Source: Cyclobacteriaceae bacterium
GTDB taxonomy: Bacteria > Bacteroidota > Bacteroidia > Cytophagales > Cyclobacteriaceae
Reading direction: 5' to 3'
Assembly (NCBI GenBank): GCA_025808415.1
Contig: CP075525.1
Location: 690,001-754,000, forward strand
Length of the DNA: 64,000 bases
Part shown: piece by piece, positions 1 to 11,444 of the stretch
Layout: each line of letters starts with the position of its first letter
How positions within the stretch are numbered: position 1 is the first letter of the stretch
Translations under genes and position numbers: made by a program
The notes under the pieces: generated by a model
What the model saw: the letters and a program-made list of their open reading frames with translations, nothing else
The model's database searches: none
Told to the model about the DNA's origin: nothing

Positions 1-2752
<2,752 letters not shown>

Positions 2753-2927
2753 TTTTCGGCACGCCCCTATGTGCCCGAAACCTTTACAACGACAAAACAA
2801 TCTGTCTACTTGTCTTACCAGTGTGCCAACTGATATTGAGCCGGAAGGGCTCACTAATCTTGGTGATCCTGACGAGCCGTTGGCTGTCAGGACGAGCTAA
2901 GTAAAATAGCTCAATCACCAAAGATCT
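2753..2927 (+). other. 23S-5S spacer with processing stems
   Basis: This spacer holds no tRNA gene. It contains a GAGCC/GGCTC hairpin (about 2838-2852) and a CCTGAC/GTCAGG hairpin (about 2869-2892). ATCTTGGTGAT near 2857 is complementary to ATCACCAAAGAT just before 5S, which probably forms a processing stem. Confidence 0.6.
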
Positions 2928-3037
2928 TAAGGTGACTATAGCGGTGGGGATCACCTCTTCCCATTCCGAACAGAGCAGTTAAGCCCACATGCGCTGATGG
3001 TACTGGGGTAAAACCCGGGAGAGTAAGTCGTTGCCTA
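2928..3037 (+). rRNA. 5S ribosomal RNA
   Basis: A 5S rRNA of usual length (about 108-110 bases). The signature CCATTCCGAACAGAGCAGTTAAG is present from about 2960, and GGTGAC at 2931 pairs with the terminal GTCGTTGCC to close helix I. It directly follows 23S, as is usual in rRNA operons. The ends are estimated from that helix. Confidence 0.93.
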
Positions 3038-3050
3038 TTTTTTATCCCTA

Positions 3051-3079
3051 AGCCCCGTAACCCTACGGGGCTTTTTTTA
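3051..3079 (+). terminator. rRNA operon terminator
   Basis: AGCCCCGTA and TACGGGGCT form a 9-bp stem around a short loop (about AACCC) and are followed by seven or more T residues. This is a typical intrinsic terminator ending the rRNA operon. It also lies just beyond the stop of the leftward operon that ends at 3119, so the stem may serve both strands, although only the plus strand has a T run. Confidence 0.9.
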
Positions 3080-3118
3080 TGCTCAGATAGATTATCTATT
3101 GGATAAAGATAGGTGAGC

Positions 3119-4378
3119 CTAGCCGACTGAAATTGTGTAGAAATCGGATTCAGCAAAGTACTTTTCTGCCAAACCCTGAAGGCTCTTTGTATTGATCTTT
3201 ATTATTTCGTTAATAAGTCGCTGGTAGTATTCTGCATCCAGATTGAAGAGTTCGATGGCTTTAATTTTGTCCGCATGTGCAAAGGGTGTACTCATATCGG
3301 ATTGGAGGCTCCCAATGAAGTGATTTCGGGCGATGTCTATTTCATTTTGTTGCAGGGGCTGTGTACAAATTTTTTCTAATTCTTTTTTGATTTCATTGAT
3401 GGTTAGCGAACGGTTTTCGCGGTTTACATCGGCACTGATTACGAAATAACTCTCGTGTTTTAGTGGGTGAATGGTGGAGTGGATCCCATAAGTTAACCCC
3501 TTCTCTTCACGGATGTTCTTCATCAATCGTGATCCAAAGAAACCGCCAAAAGCATGGTTTAGCAGTAGGAGCCCAGGATAATCTGGATGCGTTCGACCAA
3601 TTACTTGTTTGCCCATGCGTAAGGATGTTTGGATGCTTCCTTCTTTATCTATATGCTGGTTTCGCTCTGCTGCAGGGGATTTTAAATGTTGCTTTCTATG
3701 AATTTTTATTGGTATTAACTGATTGAGTTTATTAGCAATTTGCTGTTTGGTAGCATCAGGGGTTTTTCCGGAAACAAATGCTGAAAAATTTTTGAAGAAG
3801 TTATCCCTGAATCCACTAAGCTCATCTTGGTTGAGGTTCTGAACGTCTGTTAATTCAAAATCTTTTCCGTAGGGATGTGTATTTCCGAACAGAATTCTCC
3901 TAAAATGACGGGCTGCCAAATAGCTTGTTTTTTCCAGATTGATTTTAAGCCCTTGCACATATTGTTCTTTGGCTTGATGCAATTCGGTTTCGGGGAATGA
4001 TGACACGGTTAACATGTCAATCAACAAATCAAGAACGGCAGTAATGTTTTTGGAAAGGCCATAAAGATTAATGGAAGTAAAATCCAAGCCAGGGTTAATC
4101 TCCAAATGAATACCATAAAAATCAAAGATGCTGGAGATTTGATAGCTGTTTAAGGAAGGTGTTCCTTTAGGAAGAAGGATGGAAGTAAAATGAGATATGC
4201 CGGATTTGCTTTCGAACCAACGGCCGGCATTAAAGACAAGTTCTACCTTAACAACTTCCTGGTCGCCACCATTTATAAACAGTACCTTGTTATCTCCGTT
4301 AAGGTTTTGGTTTTCTGGTTTTAATAATTTGAAGTTTGTATCCTGAATGAATGCAGGCGGAGATTTCCTATCGAGCAT
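3119..4378 (-). CDS. M16-family (insulinase-like) protein without the zinc motif
   Basis: A 419-residue protein of the M16 peptidase fold. It has two M16-type halves, and the C-terminal half carries the typical FGSRLMKNIREEKGLTYG segment of the active-site-partner domain. Where catalytic subunits have HxxEH (as in TAHFLEH), this protein reads SGISHFTSIL at about residues 58-67, so zinc hydrolysis is not expected. It is probably the non-catalytic partner of an M16 pair, as in mitochondrial-processing-peptidase-like heterodimers. No signal peptide is visible. It starts only two bases after the porV stop and ends the operon that runs leftward from the MBL gene. No catalytic M16 partner is present in the window. 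Confidence 0.8.
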   Translation of the reverse strand: MLDRKSPPAFIQDTNFKLLKPENQNLNGDNKVLFINGGDQEVVKVELVFNAGRWFESKSGISHFTSILLPKGTPSLNSYQISSIFDFYGIHLEINPGLDFTSINLYGLSKNITAVLDLLIDMLTVSSFPETELHQAKEQYVQGLKINLEKTSYLAARHFRRILFGNTHPYGKDFELTDVQNLNQDELSGFRDNFFKNFSAFVSGKTPDATKQQIANKLNQLIPIKIHRKQHLKSPAAERNQHIDKEGSIQTSLRMGKQVIGRTHPDYPGLLLLNHAFGGFFGSRLMKNIREEKGLTYGIHSTIHPLKHESYFVISADVNRENRSLTINEIKKELEKICTQPLQQNEIDIARNHFIGSLQSDMSTPFAHADKIKAIELFNLDAEYYQRLINEIIKINTKSLQGLAEKYFAESDFYTISVG

Positions 4379-4380
4379 GG

Positions 4381-5523
4381 TTAGTCAGTCACGGATTTCT
4401 TGTCGCGGTCACTGCCCTCAACCTGGAGCAGCAGCGAGAAGCGAAGAGTTTCAGCCAACGGGTGCTCTCTTTTGTTTGTGGGCACGATGTAAGCTACGTC
4501 TATACCAAAACGATCTTTTCGGAAGCCTACGCCTAAGGTCATGTATTTTCGGTTGCCTTTTTCCCGTGCTTCTAAAAAATAGCCTGCACGACCTGCAAAG
4601 GTTTTATTGTACCAATATTCAACACCTGTGTTAACGATGAACTCTTTCATTTCTTCAGCAAAACCACCGGGAGCATCCGTAAAGGAGCTAAACATGCCTC
4701 CTAAAACCGTTTGTCCGTTATCGATTGTGGGTACCATGAGTTTGTTAAAATCCAAAATGAACGAGAAACTGTTGAACATGTCAACCTCTGTAGTGTAGGC
4801 GGCACCAAGTCTTAAATTTGTTGGCAGAAAGTCGGTGTTATCATTATCGGTATAGGAAAGTTTTGCCCCTATGTTTGAAATAACTGCGGCCAATGCAAGC
4901 GTATTGTTTTTTGTGCCTTTCATGGGTTTGTTGTAGTAAACACCAATATCGGCCGCTGCACTTCTTCCCGGCCGGGCATCAACCGCACCTCCTTGTGCAG
5001 TAAACGCACCGGTTAGGTTTGAATGGATATACCTTCCTGTTAAACCAACACTCAGGTTTTCGGTTAACATTCTCGAATATGTTAGGTCGAGTGAGAATTC
5101 CCTTGGCCTGAAATCGCCCAGGGGTTCGTTGCCTGTACCGCGAAAACTGATGTCTCCCAAATCAAAGTATTTCATCGAGAGGGCAACAGCTTGTTCGCGT
5201 GTTATCTTATAATAACCGGTGAGGTAGGATATCCACATGTCATTAATAATCTTACCAAGCCATGGGGTGTATGAAATCGAACCGCCATAAGTTTGGTCCA
5301 CAAATACAAGCTTTGCGGGGTTCCAAAACGCTGCGTTCGCATCGGGGGCCGAAGCTGCACCCGCATCGCCAAGGGCTGCGCTGCGCGCATCGGGGCTTAT
5401 GGTAAGGAATGGAACGGCTGTAGTTATGACTTTATTGGTTGAATCGCGACCTGTGATGGATTGACCAAAGGATAAATTACCAAGTAATATGGCTGCAAGT
5501 ACGGCAAGGCCTGTTAGCTTCAT
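4381..5523 (-). CDS. porV: Type IX secretion system outer membrane protein PorV (LptO)
   Basis: PorV is an outer membrane beta-barrel of the FadL type. It is the shuttle that takes type IX cargo from the translocon to the attachment complex with PorU. The ATG at 5523 is chosen because it opens a clean signal peptide (MKLTGLAVLAAILLGNLSFG), giving 380 residues. An in-frame TTG upstream would overlap porU and disrupt the signal sequence. The mature N-terminus carries the family signature PFLTISPDARSAALGDAGAA followed by NAAFWNPAKL. The gene lies about 30 bases after porU, the same porU-porV order known in Porphyromonas and other Bacteroidota. Confidence 0.95.
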   Translation of the reverse strand: MKLTGLAVLAAILLGNLSFGQSITGRDSTNKVITTAVPFLTISPDARSAALGDAGAASAPDANAAFWNPAKLVFVDQTYGGSISYTPWLGKIINDMWISYLTGYYKITREQAVALSMKYFDLGDISFRGTGNEPLGDFRPREFSLDLTYSRMLTENLSVGLTGRYIHSNLTGAFTAQGGAVDARPGRSAAADIGVYYNKPMKGTKNNTLALAAVISNIGAKLSYTDNDNTDFLPTNLRLGAAYTTEVDMFNSFSFILDFNKLMVPTIDNGQTVLGGMFSSFTDAPGGFAEEMKEFIVNTGVEYWYNKTFAGRAGYFLEAREKGNRKYMTLGVGFRKDRFGIDVAYIVPTNKREHPLAETLRFSLLLQVEGSDRDKKSVTD

Positions 5524-5552
5524 CTGCTTCTTTTTCAAGGGCTTAAAGATAA

Positions 5553-8500
5553 TCAATTCGATATAATAAGTTTTGTAACCCGCTCATTTTTAGAGCCATC
5601 GGCTAAAGAACGCACAATTAACCGGGCTAAGTATAAGCCCGGATTAAGTTTTTTGTTGAAATCATCGCTAAGGACAAGCTCAGGCAATATTACCTCGTAG
5701 TTGCTTTGTGGAATGGCAAAGTTTAGCTGCTGAATGGCCTGGCCAGTATAATCGTAAAGAAAGAGGCTTGCTTCCAGATCGTTGCCTGCCTGGTTATGGG
5801 TAAACGCAAATTTTGTTGAAGTGTAAACGGGGTTTGGATAGTTGAGGAATGTTTCAACGATCAACTCATTTCCATCCGTAACTAAAAAATCGATTCTTGC
5901 CTGGCCAGGGTTGTTATGGGTATCCCACGCCTTTAGTAACACCGAATGTTTACCGGGTTTTAAGCCAAACATTGGGAAGCGTATCTCTCCGTTAGTAAAG
6001 TTGTCGAGGTCAGCTTCATAGTAGTCATTTAGTACGAAGGTTTCATTTTCATCCAACACGGCAACAATGCTGTTTCCAATGCCATAGCCAGAAATGTTTA
6101 TCCCACTATTATCTGATAAGGTAGCCAGTAGCAGGGCTGATGAACCGGTAAGTCCACCGTTTATAAACGATTTGTCGTTTATGTAAAGCGATATTGCCGG
6201 TGGTGTTGTGTCGAGACCCGGGTTTGGTTCGCTTGAGCCTACACTAAAATCTTTTGAATAGCCCGATGCATCTGAATGGATGTTGTTATCAAAAGCATAA
6301 ACACTGAGCTTTCCTTCATCTACAGCGTAAGAAATATTTTTTGGTAAGAGGAACTCGAATTCAAAGGCTCCGTTTATTACGCTTGCCTTTCCGCGAAAAA
6401 GCGCATTGAACCATTGCTTGTAATGGAAGGGAGGGTTTTCATTTCCAAGTGTAACAAATGCTGTTTCTTTATCAAATAATGTAGCGTAAAGTGTTCCGTT
6501 AAAACTTTCAATACGCTCGTCATCGCTATCCACAATCTCTCCCTTTACAATTACGCTGGAAAGTGCTTTAAGAAGGTTGCTGTTATCAAGCGTTTCGATG
6601 GTGTTTACCTTTATGGCGTGTTCAGGAATGGCAAGGTATAATGATGGATCCCCAATTAGTGAAAAGTTTCTGTTGGAGACCCCGAATATGCTGTTGTTTT
6701 TTGTGTGCCTGAAAATTTCACCTAATGAAAGATTCTTTCCGTTTTCTTTTAGGAAGAAGGCATCGTAGAAAGCCCGGTTTAATTCAAAATTAGTACCGGC
6801 ATTTACAGGCCGCGCGGTTGTTACAAGGCCAATGGCCCCACCACCGGGTTGCAGCAGGCAAAGTTCGCCACCCGAAGGAAAAACCGGATCGTCTTGCCGG
6901 CCAAATTCGCATGTTGCGGTAACCAACAACGGCAGTCGATCATTTTTTAAGTTTTGGATTTGCACTTCATCAAAAATCCTTTCCTGCGCCCATTGGCGTT
7001 CGCTGCCATGACCGGTATAGTTAATAATCAAAGCACCATCGGCAAAAGTTTTGTCTATTTCCCTTTTTGCTTCAGGTGAAATTTGCCCACCGGCCCCGGG
7101 TATTTGCGGGAAGGCATCCAGGTAAATTTTCTTTACATCAAAGTATGCATGATTAAGGTCAATAGTACGCGCCATCTGGTCGGCCTGGCTTTGATGGAGG
7201 TTGGGGGCAATCAGGTCGCCATCATCGGCAACAAAAACTATATTTTTTCTCCACCGGTTAAAAAGTTTCGAATCGGTATCGTAGCGGATTATTTTATCAA
7301 CAACATTTCTTGCCTCATTCAGGGTTTTAACAGGGATTCTCCCTACACCAATGTCCATGGTATGTTGGTCGGCCGGGTTTTCACGCCATTCGCCTTCATG
7401 GTTTTCAAGAAAGCCAAAGAAATCATCGGATGAGTACGTTAGCAATGGATGTAAGGAATTAACCGATTGATAAGTAGGAACAAAATTTTTATTATCTACG
7501 AGAATGTCTTTGTAATCATACGAGCCTTTACCAAACAACAATAACCACTTTAGTTTACCGGGATTTTTGTCATACACATGCTTTACAAAATCGCGGATGG
7601 CTGTTACGTCCTGCTTACCGCCTGAGAATTCATTATAAACTTCTGCTGTTGTAGCGATGGTCACATCCAGGTTACTGTGGTTTTCACGGTGCGCTTTCAA
7701 CCGCATGGCTTCTGTTCTAAAATCAGGATGTACGATGATCACCAAATCAACTGCCGGTACACCGCGCAAATTTTGGTTGGGTATGTTACCAATTAGTTTT
7801 GGGGCCGGGGCGTTGGGTTGAAAAACAATAAATTCTTTTAATGCAGTTGTTGCAGTAGAGAAGGTGGTGGTTGAATTGTTAAAACCTGATGCCTGTAGTT
7901 TTGCTTCCATGGGATTGGTGATGTCCCACACAACTACTTGTGCAGTAGTTTGACCGATTTCGAATTTTGAAACAGGCTGTAGCACACTGGCAGCCGAGCG
8001 GAATTGGGTTTGCGTACCATACAACCTGAGGTGCTGGCGGGCCTGGATCAAACAATAGTCAAGGTAACCAACGGCACTACCTGCAGCAGGCCTGTTATAC
8101 TGGTATCGAAGTTCCTGCGTGGTGCGGCCTACCGCCCCTGCCAGAATGCTTGTGGTAAAAAAAGTGTCAGCGGCTACCTGTCCTTTCACTCCATATTGGG
8201 CATTTGGAATTTGAGCAAGGATTTGTTGTCCTATTTGTACACCATTTAGTGAAACCGTAAAAGAAGTACCTGAAAGGGATTGCGCCATTACCCGCGAAAC
8301 AATTTTAATAGAAGAATTTTCGGCAACGTGGCTAAGGTTAAAGCGAATGGTTTGATCGGTTGTTAATTCAAAACGTTCACCAAACCATTCCCGGCCTGAT
8401 TTCAGGATATTGAACCGGTCGACTTCATAGTATTGATACGTATCAAATGTGTTGATAACCGGAAGTTCTCCGGCAAGGTTATCCGCTGTTGAAATTCTTT

Positions 8501-8972
8501 TGCCGGGTGTGTTGCCAACGGTTATGAAATAGAAATTTTCAGTTTCATATCGGTTTTTTTCATACCGGAATATTTGTCGTGTTGCGTCAAACGATACTTT
8601 ATCGGCTCCTTGTGCGTAAAACAAAATGTAATCTTGCGTATGGAACACCCCATCGGCTTCTCCATGTACAAAAATTGCACACTCTGCTAAATCAACTGGT
8701 CGTGGGTCGCTGTTTCGTTGTGGCAACATGCCTGCGCCCTGCGAATAAATTTTAATATTGCGCGGATCAGTTTGATTTGTATTAAAGCCCATTCTTCTGA
8801 ACAGCGCCTGATCGATCTTGTAGACACCATCTTTATCAACGGCCAGTTTGTACCAGGTACCGGTAGCCAATACAGAGTTTTGTGCTGAACTGTCGTGCCA
8901 AAGGGCAACACCCATCAATAAAATGGAGAAGACAAAACTATTACACCAGGCTATGGTAGGGGTTTTCTGCAC
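5553..8972 (-). CDS. porU: Type IX secretion system sortase PorU
   Basis: PorU is the cell-surface C25 (gingipain-family) cysteine protease that removes the C-terminal signal of type IX cargo and joins cargo to A-LPS. The predicted protein is 1139 residues, usual for the family, with an N-terminal signal peptide ending near residue 30. The catalytic pair is visible: His at about 655 in NYTGHGSE and Cys at about 688 in TATCEFGRQ. A gingipain-type caspase fold covers about 400-780, followed by Ig-like strands and a C-terminal domain with YPNPV near 1060, resembling a type IX sorting domain. The start is GTG, since no suitable upstream ATG exists. Upstream pssA ends 21 bases before; downstream porV follows. 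Confidence 0.95.
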   Translation of the reverse strand: MQKTPTIAWCNSFVFSILLMGVALWHDSSAQNSVLATGTWYKLAVDKDGVYKIDQALFRRMGFNTNQTDPRNIKIYSQGAGMLPQRNSDPRPVDLAECAIFVHGEADGVFHTQDYILFYAQGADKVSFDATRQIFRYEKNRYETENFYFITVGNTPGKRISTADNLAGELPVINTFDTYQYYEVDRFNILKSGREWFGERFELTTDQTIRFNLSHVAENSSIKIVSRVMAQSLSGTSFTVSLNGVQIGQQILAQIPNAQYGVKGQVAADTFFTTSILAGAVGRTTQELRYQYNRPAAGSAVGYLDYCLIQARQHLRLYGTQTQFRSAASVLQPVSKFEIGQTTAQVVVWDITNPMEAKLQASGFNNSTTTFSTATTALKEFIVFQPNAPAPKLIGNIPNQNLRGVPAVDLVIIVHPDFRTEAMRLKAHRENHSNLDVTIATTAEVYNEFSGGKQDVTAIRDFVKHVYDKNPGKLKWLLLFGKGSYDYKDILVDNKNFVPTYQSVNSLHPLLTYSSDDFFGFLENHEGEWRENPADQHTMDIGVGRIPVKTLNEARNVVDKIIRYDTDSKLFNRWRKNIVFVADDGDLIAPNLHQSQADQMARTIDLNHAYFDVKKIYLDAFPQIPGAGGQISPEAKREIDKTFADGALIINYTGHGSERQWAQERIFDEVQIQNLKNDRLPLLVTATCEFGRQDDPVFPSGGELCLLQPGGGAIGLVTTARPVNAGTNFELNRAFYDAFFLKENGKNLSLGEIFRHTKNNSIFGVSNRNFSLIGDPSLYLAIPEHAIKVNTIETLDNSNLLKALSSVIVKGEIVDSDDERIESFNGTLYATLFDKETAFVTLGNENPPFHYKQWFNALFRGKASVINGAFEFEFLLPKNISYAVDEGKLSVYAFDNNIHSDASGYSKDFSVGSSEPNPGLDTTPPAISLYINDKSFINGGLTGSSALLLATLSDNSGINISGYGIGNSIVAVLDENETFVLNDYYEADLDNFTNGEIRFPMFGLKPGKHSVLLKAWDTHNNPGQARIDFLVTDGNELIVETFLNYPNPVYTSTKFAFTHNQAGNDLEASLFLYDYTGQAIQQLNFAIPQSNYEVILPELVLSDDFNKKLNPGLYLARLIVRSLADGSKNERVTKLIISN

Positions 8973-8993
8973 GAATCCGGAAAATTTATCTTC

Positions 8994-9665
8994 TTATTTT
9001 GATAACAACTGTACGCCTAACGACAAAGCGATATATAAAATTATAATCACTGGCAATGCTGTCGCCTGCCAGAAGGCCAGTACTAATACCGATAGCATAA
9101 GGAAGGTAAACCTGGTTTTGTTCTCCTGCCAGGTGAAATTTTTGAATTTGAGGGCAAATAATTCAATCGGTGAAACCAGCAACCACGATGAAAGCACAAC
9201 GATTGTTGAAAGTATCCACGGGTTTCTAAGCCACTCTAATACAAGGGGTGCTTGTAGTGGAAGGGCAGTTAACAGAAGAGCGTTGGCAGGTGTTGGTAAG
9301 CCACGAAACGAATCTTTTTGTTTATCGTCAATGTTAAAAATGGCCAGGCGTAAAGCGGAAAAGATTACTATGGAAAAGGATAAGAGTGGCAGGTACCCAC
9401 CTGCATCTGCACCCCATAGCTTATAGATAACGATGGCCGGCAGTAATCCAAAACTTACAACATCGGCCAGCGAATCAAGTTCTTTGCCGATCGGTGAACT
9501 CACTTTCAGGCTTCGGGCGGTGAACCCATCAAAAAAATCGAATATGCATGCGGCCCAAACAAAATAAGCTGCCGGTATTGGCCGGTTTTCCAGGGCAAAA
9601 ACAATCCCTACGCTTCCACAAAACAGGTTACAACAGGTTAGAAAATTGGGAAGGTGTCGGATCAT
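8994..9665 (-). CDS. pssA: CDP-diacylglycerol--serine O-phosphatidyltransferase
   Basis: This membrane enzyme makes phosphatidylserine from CDP-diacylglycerol and serine, the precursor of phosphatidylethanolamine. The CDP-alcohol phosphotransferase motif D-x2-D-G-x2-A-R-x8-G-x3-D-x3-D is intact in DFFDGFTARSLKV and GKELDSLAD. Several hydrophobic segments follow. The ATG at 9665 (MIRHLPNFLTCCNL) is preferred because it matches the usual start of the family and avoids overlap with the upstream MBL gene; the product is 223 residues. It lies two bases after the MBL stop and 21 before porU, so it is co-transcribed with the secretion genes. Confidence 0.9.
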   Translation of the reverse strand: MIRHLPNFLTCCNLFCGSVGIVFALENRPIPAAYFVWAACIFDFFDGFTARSLKVSSPIGKELDSLADVVSFGLLPAIVIYKLWGADAGGYLPLLSFSIVIFSALRLAIFNIDDKQKDSFRGLPTPANALLLTALPLQAPLVLEWLRNPWILSTIVVLSSWLLVSPIELFALKFKNFTWQENKTRFTFLMLSVLVLAFWQATALPVIIILYIALSLGVQLLSK

Positions 9666-9667
9666 GG

Positions 9668-10315
9668 TTATAGTGTTAATGCACAAAACGGATTGGTTCT
9701 TTTCTCGAAGCCAATGGTAGTGCTCGGTCCATGGCCGCAATATACGGTAACATCATCGGGCAGGGTAAAAAAATTATTATGAATGCTGGCAATCAGGGTT
9801 TCGTAGTCGCCCCCGGGTAAATCTGTTCGGCCAATGCTGTTTTGAAAAAGCACATCGCCCCCGATCAATGATTTTGAGTATTTGTCATACAACGCTATAT
9901 GGCCCGGGCTATGCCCTGGAACAAAAAGCACCTGAAGCGATTGTTGCCCAAAAGCAAGATTATTTTTTTCGTCAATAAAACCATCCGGTGTTGAGTCCTG
10001 GTATTGATAGAATCCATAATTGGGGGCATATGTTTTAACAGCCCGTAACATCGCCTCCTCGGCAGGGTGGATGTATAACTTAACGTTGAAATGTTGCTTT
10101 ACAAAAGCATTGCCCAGCACATGATCAATATGGCAGTGTGTGTTAATAAGCCTGGTAACGGTTAATTGGTTTGCCCGAATGAAGTTGACCAATGCTTCCT
10201 CTTCCTGCTTTTCAAAACATCCCGGATCGACTATCACGCATTCTTTTGTTTGATCATAGAGTACATAAGTGTTCTCCTGGAATGGATTGAATTCAAAACT
10301 TTTAATTTGCAGCAT
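9668..10315 (-). CDS. MBL-fold hydrolase, glyoxalase II-like
   Basis: A 215-residue metallo-beta-lactamase-fold hydrolase. It has the metal motif HCHIDH (about residues 60-65), GGDVLFQNSIGRTD further on, and a C-terminal CGHGP His motif, typical of the glyoxalase II-like group (YcbL type). The ATG at 10315 (MLQIKSFEFN) gives the standard N-terminus; a longer frame would run into the divergent promoter. It is the first gene of the leftward operon and is divergent from the FAD oxidoreductase across about 60 bases. The exact thioester substrate cannot be told from sequence. Confidence 0.85.
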   Translation of the reverse strand: MLQIKSFEFNPFQENTYVLYDQTKECVIVDPGCFEKQEEEALVNFIRANQLTVTRLINTHCHIDHVLGNAFVKQHFNVKLYIHPAEEAMLRAVKTYAPNYGFYQYQDSTPDGFIDEKNNLAFGQQSLQVLFVPGHSPGHIALYDKYSKSLIGGDVLFQNSIGRTDLPGGDYETLIASIHNNFFTLPDDVTVYCGHGPSTTIGFEKRTNPFCALTL

Positions 10316-10376
10316 ATTCAAAAAAGTTGCCGGTAAAATTAACCCGGATTTTATTGAGTTAATACAATTTGTACCC

Positions 10377-11441
10377 ATGGCTTTGAAAAAGGCAGATTAT
10401 ATTATTGTAGGGCAAGGCCTGGCCGGGTCGTGCCTTGCGTTGCAATTGCTTTTTCGAAAGAAGCGTGTGCTGGTGATTGACCGCGTAAAGGAGCATTCAG
10501 CCACACGCGTGGCAGCCGGCTTGTTTAACCCCATAACCGGACGACAAATGGTGAAGACCTGGTTGGCCGATGAACTGTTCCCGTATCTCCACACATTTTA
10601 CCCGAAGGCAGAGAATTTTCTGGCTTCAAAATTCTTTTTCCCGATGCCTTTGTATCGGCCTTTTATTTCGGTTGAAGAACAAAATGAATGGATGGGCCGA
10701 AGTGCCGATTCAACATACAGTTCATATTTTCAACAGCTTTATGTCACTTCGCAACTGGGGCACCAGGTTAAGAACCCATATGGTGGACTTTTGCTAAAGC
10801 AATGCGGCTATGTGGATACATCAGCATTTACAAATGCTTTAAGGGATTATTTACGCCATACCGATTCGCTTCTGGATGAAGACTTTGCTGCTATTGATTT
10901 GAAGTTGGAGCACGATGCTGTTGTCTATAAGGATTGGCAGGCGAGCCGGGTTATCTTCTGTACGGGCGATAGTACTTCAAACACTCCTTATTTCTCCTGG
11001 CTACCCATTAAGCCATTAAAGGGAGAAACGTTGACCCTGGCTACCGATGAGCAGGTGGATATGATTTACAACCGGGGTGTTTATGTAGTGCCTACTCTTT
11101 GGAAAGCAGGCGCTACCTACAATATCCATGACGTAACACCCGGTACCACCGAAGCAGGGAGGATTGAATTGATGGTGAAACTCCGCGACCTGATCGTGTT
11201 TCCATATACCATCACCAACCAGCATTGGGGTTTTCGGCCAACCACGCCCGACCGCAGGCCTATCCTGGGGCCGCACCCCGTGTATAGCCAAATTGTAATT
11301 TTTAATGGTCTGGGAACTAAAGGAGTGAGCCTGGCACCTTATTTTTCGGACGAATTGACCTGCTGGATGGAAAATGGCCAGCCCATAAACCAATCGGTGT
11401 CGGTTAGTCGTTATAAATCATTATATTCGAAATCTGCTTAA
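10377..11441 (+). CDS. FAD-dependent oxidoreductase (DAO family)
   Basis: A 354-residue flavoenzyme of the D-amino-acid/glycine oxidase fold. The dinucleotide-binding motif IIVGQGLAGSCLA lies at about residues 9-21 and the C-terminal FAD motif is GFRPTTPDRRPILGPHP, followed by NGLGTKGVSLAP. It is soluble, with no signal peptide. The ATG at 10377 places the FAD motif next to the N-terminus as the fold requires. It is followed after three bases by the 1101-residue outer membrane protein, so the two are probably co-transcribed. The substrate is not evident; an amine or amino acid is likely for this fold. Confidence 0.82.
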   Translation: MALKKADYIIVGQGLAGSCLALQLLFRKKRVLVIDRVKEHSATRVAAGLFNPITGRQMVKTWLADELFPYLHTFYPKAENFLASKFFFPMPLYRPFISVEEQNEWMGRSADSTYSSYFQQLYVTSQLGHQVKNPYGGLLLKQCGYVDTSAFTNALRDYLRHTDSLLDEDFAAIDLKLEHDAVVYKDWQASRVIFCTGDSTSNTPYFSWLPIKPLKGETLTLATDEQVDMIYNRGVYVVPTLWKAGATYNIHDVTPGTTEAGRIELMVKLRDLIVFPYTITNQHWGFRPTTPDRRPILGPHPVYSQIVIFNGLGTKGVSLAPYFSDELTCWMENGQPINQSVSVSRYKSLYSKSA

Positions 11442-11444
11442 GCA

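Noticed and set aside
5524..5556. TTG start for porV giving an overlap with porU
   Set aside because: The ATG at 5523 gives a proper signal peptide; the longer N-terminus would place charged residues before it.
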